NCBI RefSeq assembly: GCF_002846335.1
Contig: NZ_PJMQ01000001.1
Location: forward strand, 496,001 to 560,000
Direction of reading: 5' to 3'
Length of the DNA stretch: 64,000 bases
Source of the DNA: Janthinobacterium sp. 61
GTDB taxonomy: Bacteria; Pseudomonadota; Gammaproteobacteria; Burkholderiales; Burkholderiaceae_D
The position numbers were made by a program, and so were the translations under genes. This document shows, one piece after another, positions 1 to 8,453 of the stretch (its first letter is position 1; every line of letters starts with the position of its first letter). The notes beneath the pieces were generated by a model. The model was not told the origin of the DNA, made no database searches, and saw nothing but the letters and a program-made list of their open reading frames with translations.

Positions 1-791
1 AGCTGATCGTGCAGATCATTCCGTTTGAAAACCGCCGCCAGATCCTCGTCACCCACGATGTGACGGAGACGGAGCGCATCGAAATGATGCGCCGCGACTT
101 CATCGCCAACGCCTCGCACGAACTGCGCACGCCGCTGACGGTCATCGTGGGTTTCCTGGAAATCGCTTCCGCCGAGCTGGACCTCGATGCCACCACGCGC
201 GCCGCCCACCTCAAGCTGATGACGGAGCAGGGCCACCGCATGCAGCATTTGATCGAGGACATGCTGACCCTGTCGCGCCTGGAATCGGTCGACTATCCGC
301 TGCGTCCCGAGCCCGTGGATGTCAAGAAACTCATGCAGCAAGTCTTGCGCGACGCCAAGGGCTTGTCGGCCGGCAAGCATGAAGTGACGATGGAATGCAA
401 TGGCCCCGATGTGCTGGGCAGCTACGACGAGCTGTATAGCGCCTTCGGCAACCTGGCCTCGAACGCCGTGCGCTATACGCCGGCAGGCGGCAGCATCATG
501 CTTCGCTGGCAAGATGGCACGGCAGGACCGCAATTCATCGCGCAAGACACGGGCATCGGCATCAGCCAGGAACATATTTCGCGCCTGACGGAACGCTTCT
601 ACCGCGTCGACAAGAGCCGCTCGCGCGAAACCCAAGGCACGGGCCTGGGTCTGGCCATCGTCAAGCATGTGCTGCTGCGCCACGGGGGGACTTTGGCCAT
701 CCAGTCCGTGGTTGACAAGGGCAGCAGCTTCATCGTCAGCATGCCCAAGTCCGTCGTCACGCCGCTGCAGGGCGAATTGCTGGTCAAGTAG
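1..791 (+). CDS. phoR: Phosphate regulon sensor histidine kinase PhoR, C-terminal part (5' truncated by window edge)
   Basis: The reading frame is open to the left edge, so the N-terminal membrane and early PAS region are missing. What remains is a PAS tail ending in the QILVTHDVTETE segment typical of PhoR, then an H-box (FIANASHELRTPLTV, phospho-acceptor His codon near nt 117). An HATPase domain follows with an N-box (GNLASNAVRYTP), a G1 box (DTGIGIS) and a G2 box (GTGLGLAIV). PhoR is the inner-membrane kinase that phosphorylates PhoB under phosphate limitation. phoB would be expected just upstream, outside the window. The H-box context fits PhoR best, but another PhoR-like kinase cannot be fully excluded. 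Confidence 0.87.
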   Translation, partial: LIVQIIPFENRRQILVTHDVTETERIEMMRRDFIANASHELRTPLTVIVGFLEIASAELDLDATTRAAHLKLMTEQGHRMQHLIEDMLTLSRLESVDYPLRPEPVDVKKLMQQVLRDAKGLSAGKHEVTMECNGPDVLGSYDELYSAFGNLASNAVRYTPAGGSIMLRWQDGTAGPQFIAQDTGIGISQEHISRLTERFYRVDKSRSRETQGTGLGLAIVKHVLLRHGGTLAIQSVVDKGSSFIVSMPKSVVTPLQGELLVK

Positions 792-795
792 TTCG

Positions 796-818
796 CAGGG
801 GGCGACAGTCGCCCCTGT
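796..818 (+). terminator. Candidate terminator after phoR
   Basis: A GC-rich imperfect hairpin starts 5 bp after the phoR stop: CAGGGGGCGAC pairs with GTCGCCCCTG around a one-base centre, with one unpaired base, followed by TTT. The T-run is short, so this is only a probable intrinsic terminator. Confidence 0.4.
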
Positions 819-868
819 TTCCCCCTGGCTGCTGGTGCATTGTTGGCATAAGTCGTTACAATCAGGTC

Positions 869-2065
869 ATGACTTTAATCAACACCTCTTTTCGCCACGC
901 CGGCGCGCAGCAACTGGCCCAGTCGCTGCAGGCTGCGCGCCAGGACACTCTTTCCCTGTTCGACTGTTATGTCAATGCCGGGCTGGACGTGGTGGCGGGC
1001 CTGCCCCGCCATCCGCGCCTCAATCCGCCCTTGTGGCAACTCGCGCATATCGCCTGGTTCGCCGAGTGGTTCATCTTGCGCGAGGCCGCTTCCAGCCATC
1101 CGGCCGACGCCATCTACAATTCCCTGCTGACGCGCGGCGACGATTTGTTCGACGCCAATATGGTGGAGCACCGTGCGCGCTGGAAGCTGGAACTGCCCAG
1201 CCCGGGCGCCGTGAAAACGTATTGCCACGAAGTGCTCGACAGGGTGTTGGACAAGCTGTCGCGTGAACCCAACGTCGACAGTGCCCTGGCGCCGTACCGG
1301 CTGGCGCTGGCGCAAGAAGACTTGTGCGGCGAGGAAATGCTGGCCGGCTTGCAATGGCTGGGCCTGGAAGCACCGGAACCCCTGTCTGCCAGCCCGGCCT
1401 TGCCGCCCGGGGCGGGGGAGATTGCGTTTCCTGGCGGAAGCATTGAAATGGGCTCGCCGCGCGATGCCGGTTTTGCCTTCGACAATGAATCACCGCCCTA
1501 TCGCTGCTATGTGCCGCCGTTTTCCATCGATGCTTGCGCCGTATCAAACGCCCAGTTTTCCGATTTCGTCGCCGATGGCGGCTACCAGAACCGCCAGTTC
1601 TGGAGCGCGGCCGGCAGCGCCTGGCTGATGCAGCAGGAGCGCTCGTCGCCCCTGTACTGGCTGCGCGAAGCGACGCAGTGGCGCACCATGCGTTTCGGCC
1701 GGCGCACGACCTTGCCGCCGAATGAAGCCGTACGCCACATCAATCTGTATGAAGCGCAAGCGTACTGCGCCTGGGCAGGCCGCCGCCTGGCGACCGAGGC
1801 GGAATGGGAGTATGCTGCGCTGTCCGGCCATCCGCGCTTTCATTGGGGTCAGGTGTGGGAGTGGACGGCGACGCCGTTCGAACCGTATCCGGGCTTTGCG
1901 GCTGATGCCTGGCGCGAATACTCAGCGCCGTATTTCATGCAGCACCAGGTGCTGCGCGGCGCCGCCTTCGCCACGCCGCCACGCCTGCATTCGGCCCGCA
2001 TGCGCGCCTTCCACGCGCCCGAGCGCGGCGACATCTTTGCCGGCCTGCGCACCTGCGCCTGGTAA
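869..2065 (+). CDS. EgtB/SenA-like nonheme-iron family protein with altered iron-binding motif
   Basis: 398 residues. The N-terminal half is a DinB-like helical domain (about 20-165). The C-terminal half is an FGE-sulfatase/SUMF1-type fold (about 185-398), with GSIEMGSP, INLYEAQAYCAWAGRRLATEAEWEYA and VWEWTATPFEPYPGF. This is the layout of the sulfoxide/selenoxide synthases EgtB and SenA, and the C-terminal wording looks closest to SenA (selenoneine synthase). One expected iron ligand is present, His60 in WQLAHIAWF. The HExxH-like motif carrying the other two reads QEDLCGEEM, with Gln149 and Cys153 where His is expected. No senB, senC or egtD lies nearby. It may be a pseudoenzyme or use different chemistry. 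The family call is secure; activity is not. Confidence 0.75.
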   Translation: MTLINTSFRHAGAQQLAQSLQAARQDTLSLFDCYVNAGLDVVAGLPRHPRLNPPLWQLAHIAWFAEWFILREAASSHPADAIYNSLLTRGDDLFDANMVEHRARWKLELPSPGAVKTYCHEVLDRVLDKLSREPNVDSALAPYRLALAQEDLCGEEMLAGLQWLGLEAPEPLSASPALPPGAGEIAFPGGSIEMGSPRDAGFAFDNESPPYRCYVPPFSIDACAVSNAQFSDFVADGGYQNRQFWSAAGSAWLMQQERSSPLYWLREATQWRTMRFGRRTTLPPNEAVRHINLYEAQAYCAWAGRRLATEAEWEYAALSGHPRFHWGQVWEWTATPFEPYPGFAADAWREYSAPYFMQHQVLRGAAFATPPRLHSARMRAFHAPERGDIFAGLRTCAW

Positions 2066-2110
2066 GTCCGAGACAGCCAGTTGCAGTTGCTACCCTTTTC
2101 AGGAATACTT

Positions 2111-4057
2111 TTGAGTACAGATAACGCCCCGCAGTTCATTCCCAAACGCATCACGCCCACGCTGGAGCAGGTCGCCGTCCAGACAGCGCAAAAGAAAGTG
2201 GTCTTGATCGACGCCAATGCCGGCGCGGCCAAGACGACGACTCTGGCCCTGCGCCTGGCCGAGGCCTTGCACCGGGGGCGCGCGCCCGAACGCATGCTGG
2301 CCCTGGTCTTCACCGAGGCGGCGCGCGTGGCCCTGCGCCAGCGCCTGCTGGAAGTGGGCGTGCCGCTGGGCGTCGTCAAGCGCCTGACCATCGACACCTT
2401 CGACGCTTTTGCCGCCAAGGTGTTGCTGCAGCTGGAAAACATGCAGGTGGCGTTCATGCGCAGCGATGAAGAGCTGCGTCCCGTGGCCTGGGAAGCACTG
2501 GAAGTCGTGTCGGAAAAGTACGCCCACCGTTATCCGCTGGAAATCAACACGACCAACGGGGCGATTGCCGAGTTTTTGAAACTGCAATTGCGCACCAAGG
2601 CACGCCTGGATTTTCAAAATCCTGACTTCGAGAGCAATTCCCTGGATGACAATCTGGAGCTGCTGGGCATGTCGCGCACGCATTATCTGTGGCTGCGCGA
2701 ATACGAAGGCTTGCGCGGCGCCGACACGGGCGATATCCAGTTCCGCGCACCGTTCGACGCCACCTACGATCTGGTGCGCATGCTCCACGGCGACGAGCCG
2801 CTGCGCCAGCAATTGCCGGCCTTCCAGATCATCGTGGCCGATGAATTGCACGATCTGAACGAAGCGTCGTTCCGCCTGCTGACCATGCTGATACGCCGCG
2901 GCAACGCCTTTTTCTGCGGCGCCGGTGACAAGGATCAAGTGATTTACACCTGGTCGGGCGCCGACCATCGCTTCCTGCGCCAGCGCTTCGAGCAGGAGTT
3001 TCCTGCCTTGCAGCGCCTGCCGCTGACGGCATCCTACCGCTATGGCACGCAGCTGGCGCAGGCCGTGGGGGTGCTGAAGAACAAGGCCAGCGTGTCGGCC
3101 CTGTCGCGCGCCACCCACATCGACGTGCTCGAGTACGATCATGCGCAGCCGCAAGCGTGCAGCGCCCAGCTGATCGCCGCGCTCGAACACGCGCATGCGG
3201 GCACGACGGCCATTTTGCTGCGTGACCGCGACCAGGCTATCCGCGTGGAAACGGCGCTGTTCCAGAGCGGCATTGCGTATGGCCTGGTGGACATGAACAG
3301 CTATCTGCTGAGCCTGGAAGTGCTGATGCTGCGCGGCATGGTCGCCATCGCCCGCAAGGACTTGCACGCGATCAAGAGCGGCCCGCGCCGCGGCGAAATT
3401 CTCGAAGCCCTGGTGGCCTTTGCGGAGATCCCGTTTACCCGCACGGAGTTGCAGCAAGCCAAGGCCGACGTGGCCAATTACCCGGACTTGCTGGAAGGCT
3501 TCCTGACGAACCAGCTGGCCAAGTCGCACAACCAGGACAAGGCGGCGCTGACCCTGGCCGCCGTCGACTACCTGCGCGCGCTGCCACCCGACGCTTTGGC
3601 GGGCGACGCTCTGCAGCACATCTTTGGCCTGATGCAGCTGGAACAAACGGCGCGGCGCATCTATGTCGATCCGGCGCAGGCGCGGGTCGTCGCCCGTTCC
3701 CTGCATGGCTTCATTGCCGTGTGCAGCGAAGCGGGCGTGTCGCTGGGCGGCTTTGCCGGCTGGCTGGGCGAGATGGAGGAGGCCGTTGCCGTGACCAGCG
3801 GCAAGGCCAGGCTGGTGATCGCCTGCATCGACCAGATCAAGGGCCTCGAATACAACCACGTCATCTTGCCTTACCTTGCCGTCGATGAATTCCCGCGCAG
3901 CAAGACTGACCCGCTGGAAGAGGAAAACCGTTTTTATGTGGCCGCCACGCGCGCGCGCGACAGGCTCACCTTAATCACGCCGCAAGACCCCGGCTACCGG
4001 AGCCGTTACATTGCCGCCCTGCAGCTCAAACAGAAGATTGTTGCGTCCAAGTCATAG
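2111..4057 (+). CDS. UvrD/Rep-like superfamily I helicase
   Basis: About 648 residues from a TTG start at 2111, chosen because AGGA lies 6 bp upstream. An upstream TTG at 2081 is in frame but has no ribosome site. Motifs in order: a Walker A-like NAGAAKTTT (motif I), a Walker B-like VADELHDLNEA (motif II, DELHD instead of the usual DEFQD), GDKDQVIYTWSGAD (motif III), and near the C-terminus IKGLEYNHVILP and EENRFYVAATRARDRL (motifs V-VI). This is the SF1A ATP-dependent DNA helicase fold, without a RecB-like nuclease domain. It starts 45 bp after the SenA-like gene, so the two may be co-transcribed. The specific DNA-repair role is unknown. Confidence 0.82.
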   Translation: MSTDNAPQFIPKRITPTLEQVAVQTAQKKVVLIDANAGAAKTTTLALRLAEALHRGRAPERMLALVFTEAARVALRQRLLEVGVPLGVVKRLTIDTFDAFAAKVLLQLENMQVAFMRSDEELRPVAWEALEVVSEKYAHRYPLEINTTNGAIAEFLKLQLRTKARLDFQNPDFESNSLDDNLELLGMSRTHYLWLREYEGLRGADTGDIQFRAPFDATYDLVRMLHGDEPLRQQLPAFQIIVADELHDLNEASFRLLTMLIRRGNAFFCGAGDKDQVIYTWSGADHRFLRQRFEQEFPALQRLPLTASYRYGTQLAQAVGVLKNKASVSALSRATHIDVLEYDHAQPQACSAQLIAALEHAHAGTTAILLRDRDQAIRVETALFQSGIAYGLVDMNSYLLSLEVLMLRGMVAIARKDLHAIKSGPRRGEILEALVAFAEIPFTRTELQQAKADVANYPDLLEGFLTNQLAKSHNQDKAALTLAAVDYLRALPPDALAGDALQHIFGLMQLEQTARRIYVDPAQARVVARSLHGFIAVCSEAGVSLGGFAGWLGEMEEAVAVTSGKARLVIACIDQIKGLEYNHVILPYLAVDEFPRSKTDPLEEENRFYVAATRARDRLTLITPQDPGYRSRYIAALQLKQKIVASKS

Positions 4058-4107
4058 ATCTTTTGCTGGGCAGCTGCTTTTTGCGAAAGGGGAAACGGCG
4101 CATACTT

Positions 4108-4140
4108 TGTTGGTGTGATTGATTGCAATCTGAACCAACA
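4108..4140 (+). promoter_or_regulatory. Inverted repeats just upstream of the SDR gene
   Basis: TGTTGGT (4108-4114) and ACCAACA (4134-4140) form a 7-bp inverted repeat. They enclose a perfect 10-bp palindrome, GATTGCAATC (4121-4130). The right arm abuts the AAGGAG ribosome site at 4141. It could be a repressor operator or an mRNA hairpin limiting translation. No regulator gene is adjacent. Confidence 0.4.
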
Positions 4141-4151
4141 AAGGAGTAATG

Positions 4152-5066
4152 ATGCGAGTATTTTTGACGGGCGCAGCTGGCTTCATCGGCAGTTCCATCG
4201 CGGCGGGCCTCGTGCGCGCCGGCCATCAGGTCACGGGCCTCGTGCGCAAACCGGAACAGCTGGCCGAGTTGGCCACCCTGGGCGTGCACGGCGTCGTCGG
4301 CACACTGAACGACCGCGAATTGCTCATCGAGCAGGCGAAGGCGGCGGATGCCGTCATCAATGCGGCCAGCAGCGACCACCGGGGCGCCGTCGAAGCCATC
4401 CTCGACGCACTGGCCGGCACGAACAAAGTGTTCCTGCACACGAGCGGCTCGTCCATCGTCGGCGATGCTTCGGGCGGCGAGGGTACCGAGCAGATTTATG
4501 ATGAAGACAAGCTGCCCGCGCCTGCGGCCGACAAGGCGGCCCGGGTCGCCATCGACGACCTGGTATTGGCCAGCGCCAGTCAGGGTATCCGTGCCAGCGT
4601 GCTGTGCAATACCCTGATCTACGGCCATGGCGCCTTGCCGCGCGACAGCGTGCAGTTGCCCCGTTTGCTCAGGCAGGCGCGCAAGAGCGGCATCGTGCGC
4701 CACGTGGGGCCGGGCCGCAACATCTGGTCCAACGTGCATATCGACGACGTCGTCAGCCTGTATCTGCTGGCGCTGGAAAAGTCGCCCGCTGGTACGTTTT
4801 ACTTTGTCGAGTCGGGCGAAGCGGCCTTCCGCGACATGACGGCCGCCATCGCCAAGGCACTGGACCTGGGGCCTGCGCAGGATTGGCCACTGCCCGAGGC
4901 GATTGCCGAATGGGGCGACGAGATGGCTTCCTACGGCCTCGGTTCCAACAGCCGCGTGCGCGGTGCACGGGCACGCACCGTGCTGGGCTGGCAGCCGCAG
5001 GGACCGACCGTACTGGAGTGGATCGAGAACGACATGTTGCAGCCGCCGCATGCCATCATCGCTTGA
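4152..5066 (+). CDS. NAD(P)-dependent SDR / epimerase-type oxidoreductase
   Basis: About 304 residues. The N-terminus has a Rossmann nucleotide-binding motif, VFLTGAAGFIGSS (TGxxGxxG), of the extended or atypical SDR type, and LHTSGSSIVGD follows at about residue 95. ATG codons lie at 4149 and 4152. The second has better spacing (5 bp) from AAGGAG at 4141-4146 and is preferred. The downstream HVGPGRNIWSNVHIDDVVSLYLLALE segment is typical of NAD-dependent epimerase/dehydratase proteins. The substrate cannot be told. It appears monocistronic, with about 380 bp to the next gene. Confidence 0.8.
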   Translation: MRVFLTGAAGFIGSSIAAGLVRAGHQVTGLVRKPEQLAELATLGVHGVVGTLNDRELLIEQAKAADAVINAASSDHRGAVEAILDALAGTNKVFLHTSGSSIVGDASGGEGTEQIYDEDKLPAPAADKAARVAIDDLVLASASQGIRASVLCNTLIYGHGALPRDSVQLPRLLRQARKSGIVRHVGPGRNIWSNVHIDDVVSLYLLALEKSPAGTFYFVESGEAAFRDMTAAIAKALDLGPAQDWPLPEAIAEWGDEMASYGLGSNSRVRGARARTVLGWQPQGPTVLEWIENDMLQPPHAIIA

Positions 5067-5447
5067 TGCAGCTCAGCAAAACCGCATCTGTGTGCGCTAG
5101 CGAACGGTGCTTTGTGGCGATCAGGAGTATGATGGCTTTGCTTGGTTGAGACGCACTGCCGTGAAGTTGGCGGCATGTTCGATCTTCCAGCAGGTCAGCC
5201 GGTCGCCTCAAGGATCGGCACCAGATTTTCGCTGCCGGCGCGTTGGCGCCACGCGGCTGTTCACTGTAACTCCAGGTCGCGGTGTGTACTGCGAACCCCT
5301 TCAAGGCCGGCGCCAGCCGGTCTTTTTTTGCCTCTCGTTCCTGCCGCTGCGCCATTCACCGCCATCTGTCCGCCATTCGCCGAAGCGGTGTTTTCGCGCG
5401 CCCGAAATCCGCGTATCTTTACGATCAACCAACTACCAGGGGTGACC
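5067..5447. other. Intergenic gap without a convincing gene
   Basis: 380 bp between the SDR gene and the LiaI-like gene. An open frame extends upstream of the LiaI-like start, but its translation (His/Arg/Pro-rich, no ribosome site) does not look coding. The promoter of the four-gene LiaI/LiaF-LytS/LytR operon should lie here; I could not place it. Confidence 0.4.
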
Positions 5448-5831
5448 GTGAAATCTGAACCAGCTTATTGCCGCCGTACCCAGCTGCTGTGGGGCGTGCT
5501 GCTGATCGCCATCGGCGCCATCATCCTGCTGGACCGACTCGATGTGATCTATCTCCACCATTACTATGCACTATGGCATTATTGGCCGCTGATACTGGTC
5601 GTCTTCGGCCTGAACAAACTGCTCACGCCCGTGTCCGCGAAGCAGGTACTGAGTGGCCTGTGGCTGATCTTTTTCGCTGCCTGGTGGTATGTGTCGTACG
5701 AAGAACTGTGGAATTTGAATTTCTACAATAGCTGGCCAGCCTTGCTGATCGCCTGGGGTGTGGGCCTCGTGCTGGAACCGCTGTTGAACAAACATTTTAT
5801 TGCCTACCGGGAGTCCGAGCATGAAAAATAA
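5448..5831 (+). CDS. LiaI/DUF5668-like small membrane protein
   Basis: 127 residues from GTG 5448, preceded by AGGGG. It has four hydrophobic segments: LLWGVLLIAIGAIILLDRL, HYWPLILVVFGLNKLL, VLSGLWLIFFAAWW and SWPALLIAWGVGLVLEPLL. The repeating WP-LLI-GLG pattern is characteristic of LiaI/LiaF N-terminal (DUF5668) domains. The stop overlaps the next gene by 11 bp, so the two are translationally coupled. It is the first gene of a putative envelope-stress operon with a LiaF-like protein and a LytS/LytR-type two-component system. No individual function is established. Confidence 0.7.
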   Translation: MKSEPAYCRRTQLLWGVLLIAIGAIILLDRLDVIYLHHYYALWHYWPLILVVFGLNKLLTPVSAKQVLSGLWLIFFAAWWYVSYEELWNLNFYNSWPALLIAWGVGLVLEPLLNKHFIAYRESEHEK

Positions 5832-6630
5832 ACCGCCGCTGCACTCGCCATCGCAGATCGTGCTGGGCGTCATTGTCATCGGCCTGGGCTTGTTGTTCCT
5901 GCTCGATAACCTCGGTTTCATCAATGTGCGCTACACCTTTCGCTTCTGGCCCACGGTGCTGATCGTGTTTGGCTTGCTGAAACTGTCGCAAAGCCGCAGC
6001 GCGAACGGCTATTTGCTGGGCGGCATGCTGGTGCTGCTGGGTGTGGTATGGACCCTCAAGCACATGGGCATTTTCTACATGAACTGGGACTTGTTGTGGC
6101 CCTTGCTGATCATCGGCCTGGGGGTGGCCGTCGTGTCGAAGTCCTTGCCCGGCGCGCAACAGCGCCAGCGGCGCCGGCGCTTTGCCGCGCAGCAGGACAG
6201 CACGGCAGCGCCTGACTCTTTCGGCCAGGCCCGCAATGGTGCCGTGTCGCTGGACAAGGACGCCGCAGCGGCAGCGCCCGGCGCCAGCGGGCAGGCGGAC
6301 GATGACAGCATCATCGAAGTAACGGCCATCCTGGGCGGCTATGTGCGGCGCGTGTCGTCCCGGCGCTTCAGGGGCGGCGATATCAATGTCATCATGGCCG
6401 GCTGCGAAATCGACTTGCGCCAGGCCTCGATCGAAGGCGAAGCCGTGCTCAACGTATTTGCCCTGTGCGGCGGCGTCACCATCAAGATTCCGCCCGACTG
6501 GAGCGTGGTGCTGCAGGGCACGCCCATTCTCGGCGGTTTCGAAGAAAAGACCATCGTGCCGCCGAACCAGGACAAGCGTTTGTACGTGACGGGCTACGCC
6601 ATCATGGGCGGCCTGGAAATCCGCAACTAG
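5821..6630 (+). CDS. LiaF-like cell-envelope stress membrane protein
   Basis: 269 residues from ATG 5821 (CGGGAG upstream). Membrane segments occupy about residues 12-30, 38-55, 62-80 and 85-105, with the WP-LIV-GLG pattern shared with the preceding gene. A charged Q/R/A-rich linker follows. The C-terminal domain (about 160-269) has SIIEVTAILGGYVRRV, VIMAGCEIDLRQASIEG and GTPILGGFEEKTI, the LiaF C-terminal beta-sandwich (DUF2154-type) signature. In Firmicutes, LiaF restrains a two-component system responding to cell-wall damage. The downstream kinase and regulator here suggest an analogous role, which is inferred. It ends 6 bp before the kinase start. Confidence 0.78.
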   Translation: MKNKPPLHSPSQIVLGVIVIGLGLLFLLDNLGFINVRYTFRFWPTVLIVFGLLKLSQSRSANGYLLGGMLVLLGVVWTLKHMGIFYMNWDLLWPLLIIGLGVAVVSKSLPGAQQRQRRRRFAAQQDSTAAPDSFGQARNGAVSLDKDAAAAAPGASGQADDDSIIEVTAILGGYVRRVSSRRFRGGDINVIMAGCEIDLRQASIEGEAVLNVFALCGGVTIKIPPDWSVVLQGTPILGGFEEKTIVPPNQDKRLYVTGYAIMGGLEIRN

Positions 6631-6636
6631 GCGCGC

Positions 6637-7713
6637 ATGTCCGGGACCTTGTCGAAGCGGCGCGGCGCCGTGGCCGTGGTGGTGGTTTGCCTGGCGCTGG
6701 GCCTGGCCTTGGCGTTCGTGCTGGCCAGGGTGGCCCATGCGCCCAGGCTCAACGCCGTCCTGCTGGTGGTGCCCGCCACGCTCGTGTATGCGATAGGATC
6801 CGGTTTTTCCGCGTTTTACCTGTGCCGCGCCTACCCCTTGCACGCGGGCCATCCGCTCGCCATTGCCGGCGTGATGGGCGTAGCGGCCCTGTTCGCCGGC
6901 TTGTTGTGGGCCACCTTGCTGCAATTTCTGAACAGCGTCAGCCTGTTGCTGGAACTGCGCTGGCTGGGCGTGAACCTGACGCAATCGCTGCTGGCCCTGT
7001 TTTTCGGCCTGGGCTTGCTGCTGTATTGCCTCGCTGTCGCCGTGCATTATCTGCTGCTGGAATTCGTACGCGCCAGGATGGCCGAGCAGCGGGGCCTGGA
7101 AGCGCAGCTGATGGCGCAGGAAGCGCAATTGCGCATGCTGCGCACGCAGATCGACCCGCATTTCCTGTTCAACAGCTTGAACTCCATCAGCGCCTTGACG
7201 TCTATCAATGCGGCGGGAGCGCGCCAGATGACGGTGCAGCTGGCCAGTTTCTTTCGCCAGAGCCTGAGCCTGGAGGCGCACAAGCACATTACCTTGGAGC
7301 AGGAACTGGTACTGATCCGCCATTTCCTTGCCATCGAACAGGTGCGTTTTGGCGAACGCTTGCAAGTGTCGGAAAGCATCGACACCGCCGCGCTGGCGTG
7401 CTTGCTGCCGCCCATGCTGATACAGCCACTGGTGGAAAATGCCGTCAAGCATGGTATCTGTGGCTTGACGGAGGGCGGATTGATCGAGATCGAGGTACGT
7501 CGCGCGGGCAGCCTGCTGCAGATTGCCGTGCGCAATGCTGTTGATGCGGATCAAGGACCTGCCCGCGGCAAGGGCATGGGGCTGGAGAATGTGCGCCAGC
7601 GCCTGGCCAGCGCCTATGGGCATGAGGCGGGCGTGCACTGGGCGCGGCGCGGTGCGACGTTTGAAGTGACGCTATCGATGCCGGCGCAGACCGGTGACAC
7701 GGAGGAAGCATAA
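6637..7713 (+). CDS. LytS/YehU-type sensor histidine kinase
   Basis: 358 residues. Four transmembrane segments lie in the first about 140 residues. The His_kinase family (PF06580) motif LRTQIDPHFLFNSLNSISAL follows, whose His is the phospho-acceptor. The ATP-binding part has LIQPLVENAVKHGI (N-box) and GKGMGLENVRQRL (G-box). This kinase class pairs with LytTR regulators. The stop codon overlaps the ATG of the response regulator by one base. Together with the upstream LiaI/LiaF-like genes it probably senses an envelope signal through its membrane domain, since there is no periplasmic sensor domain. Confidence 0.88.
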   Translation: MSGTLSKRRGAVAVVVVCLALGLALAFVLARVAHAPRLNAVLLVVPATLVYAIGSGFSAFYLCRAYPLHAGHPLAIAGVMGVAALFAGLLWATLLQFLNSVSLLLELRWLGVNLTQSLLALFFGLGLLLYCLAVAVHYLLLEFVRARMAEQRGLEAQLMAQEAQLRMLRTQIDPHFLFNSLNSISALTSINAAGARQMTVQLASFFRQSLSLEAHKHITLEQELVLIRHFLAIEQVRFGERLQVSESIDTAALACLLPPMLIQPLVENAVKHGICGLTEGGLIEIEVRRAGSLLQIAVRNAVDADQGPARGKGMGLENVRQRLASAYGHEAGVHWARRGATFEVTLSMPAQTGDTEEA

Positions 7714-8453
7714 TGCAGGAAAGAATGCGGGTGGCCATCGTCGATGATGAATTGCTGGCGCGCAGCGTGCTGCGCGAATACCTGGCGCGCCATGACGATA
7801 TCGACATCGTGGCCGAGTGCAGCAATGGCTTCGAGGCCGTCAAGGCCATCGCGGAACTGGAACCGGAACTGGTGTTTCTCGACATCCAGATGCCGCGCCT
7901 GGACGGTTTTGAGGTGGCGGAACTGACCGGCGCGAAGACAAAGCTGATCTTTGTCACGGCCTACGACCAGTACGCCTTGAAAGCGTTCGAATGCCATGCC
8001 CTGGACTATCTGCTGAAGCCGTTCAGCGAACAGCGCTTCGAGCAGGCGCTGGCCCATGCGCGCGCCAAGCGCAGCACGCCCGCGACTGTGCTGACGGTGG
8101 CGCGCGAGGCGGCCACGCGCGCAGCGCCCCTGGACCGCGTGCTGATACGTGACGGCGCCAAGGTTCACGTCATCGCCAGCGCGCGCATCGACTATGTCGA
8201 AGCGCAAGACGATTACATCAGCATCCGTTCCGAGGGCAAGTCCTACCTGAAAAGCCAGACCTTGGCGGAGCTGGAAGCCCAGCTCGACCCTGCCAAGTTC
8301 CTGCGCGTGCACAGGTCGTATCTGCTCAATATCGACGGTATCCGCCGCATCGAGGCGGCCACCAAGGACAGCCACGTGGCCATCCTGCGCGACGACACGA
8401 GGATACCCGTGAGCAAGGCGGGCTACCAGAAGCTCAGATTACTGGTCGGCTAG
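7713..8453 (+). CDS. LytTR-family response regulator (AlgR/LytR type)
   Basis: 246 residues. The receiver domain (1-120) has the acidic pair VDDE, phospho-acceptor Asp in LVFLDIQMP, Thr/Ser in FVTAYDQ and the switch Lys in YLLKPF. A LytTR DNA-binding domain (about 140-246) has VEAQDDYISI, FLRVHRSYLLNIDGI and IPVSKAGYQKL. ATG 7713 overlaps the kinase stop and has GGAGG upstream. It is the output of the preceding kinase. Its last 15 bp overlap the 3' end of the convergent helicase gene. Confidence 0.92.
   Translation: MQERMRVAIVDDELLARSVLREYLARHDDIDIVAECSNGFEAVKAIAELEPELVFLDIQMPRLDGFEVAELTGAKTKLIFVTAYDQYALKAFECHALDYLLKPFSEQRFEQALAHARAKRSTPATVLTVAREAATRAAPLDRVLIRDGAKVHVIASARIDYVEAQDDYISIRSEGKSYLKSQTLAELEAQLDPAKFLRVHRSYLLNIDGIRRIEAATKDSHVAILRDDTRIPVSKAGYQKLRLLVG

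Noticed and set aside
2099..3859. 586-codon minus-strand frame opposite the UvrD-like helicase
   Set aside because: A His/Gln/Arg-rich shadow of a real gene; no ribosome site, no family motif.
5142..5447. Upstream extension of the LiaI-like frame
   Set aside because: No ribosome site and non-coding-like composition; GTG 5448 has AGGGG upstream and gives a clean membrane protein.
5797..7638. 613-codon minus-strand frame opposite the LiaF/LytS genes
   Set aside because: A Gln/His-rich shadow. The plus strand has clear kinase and LiaF motifs.
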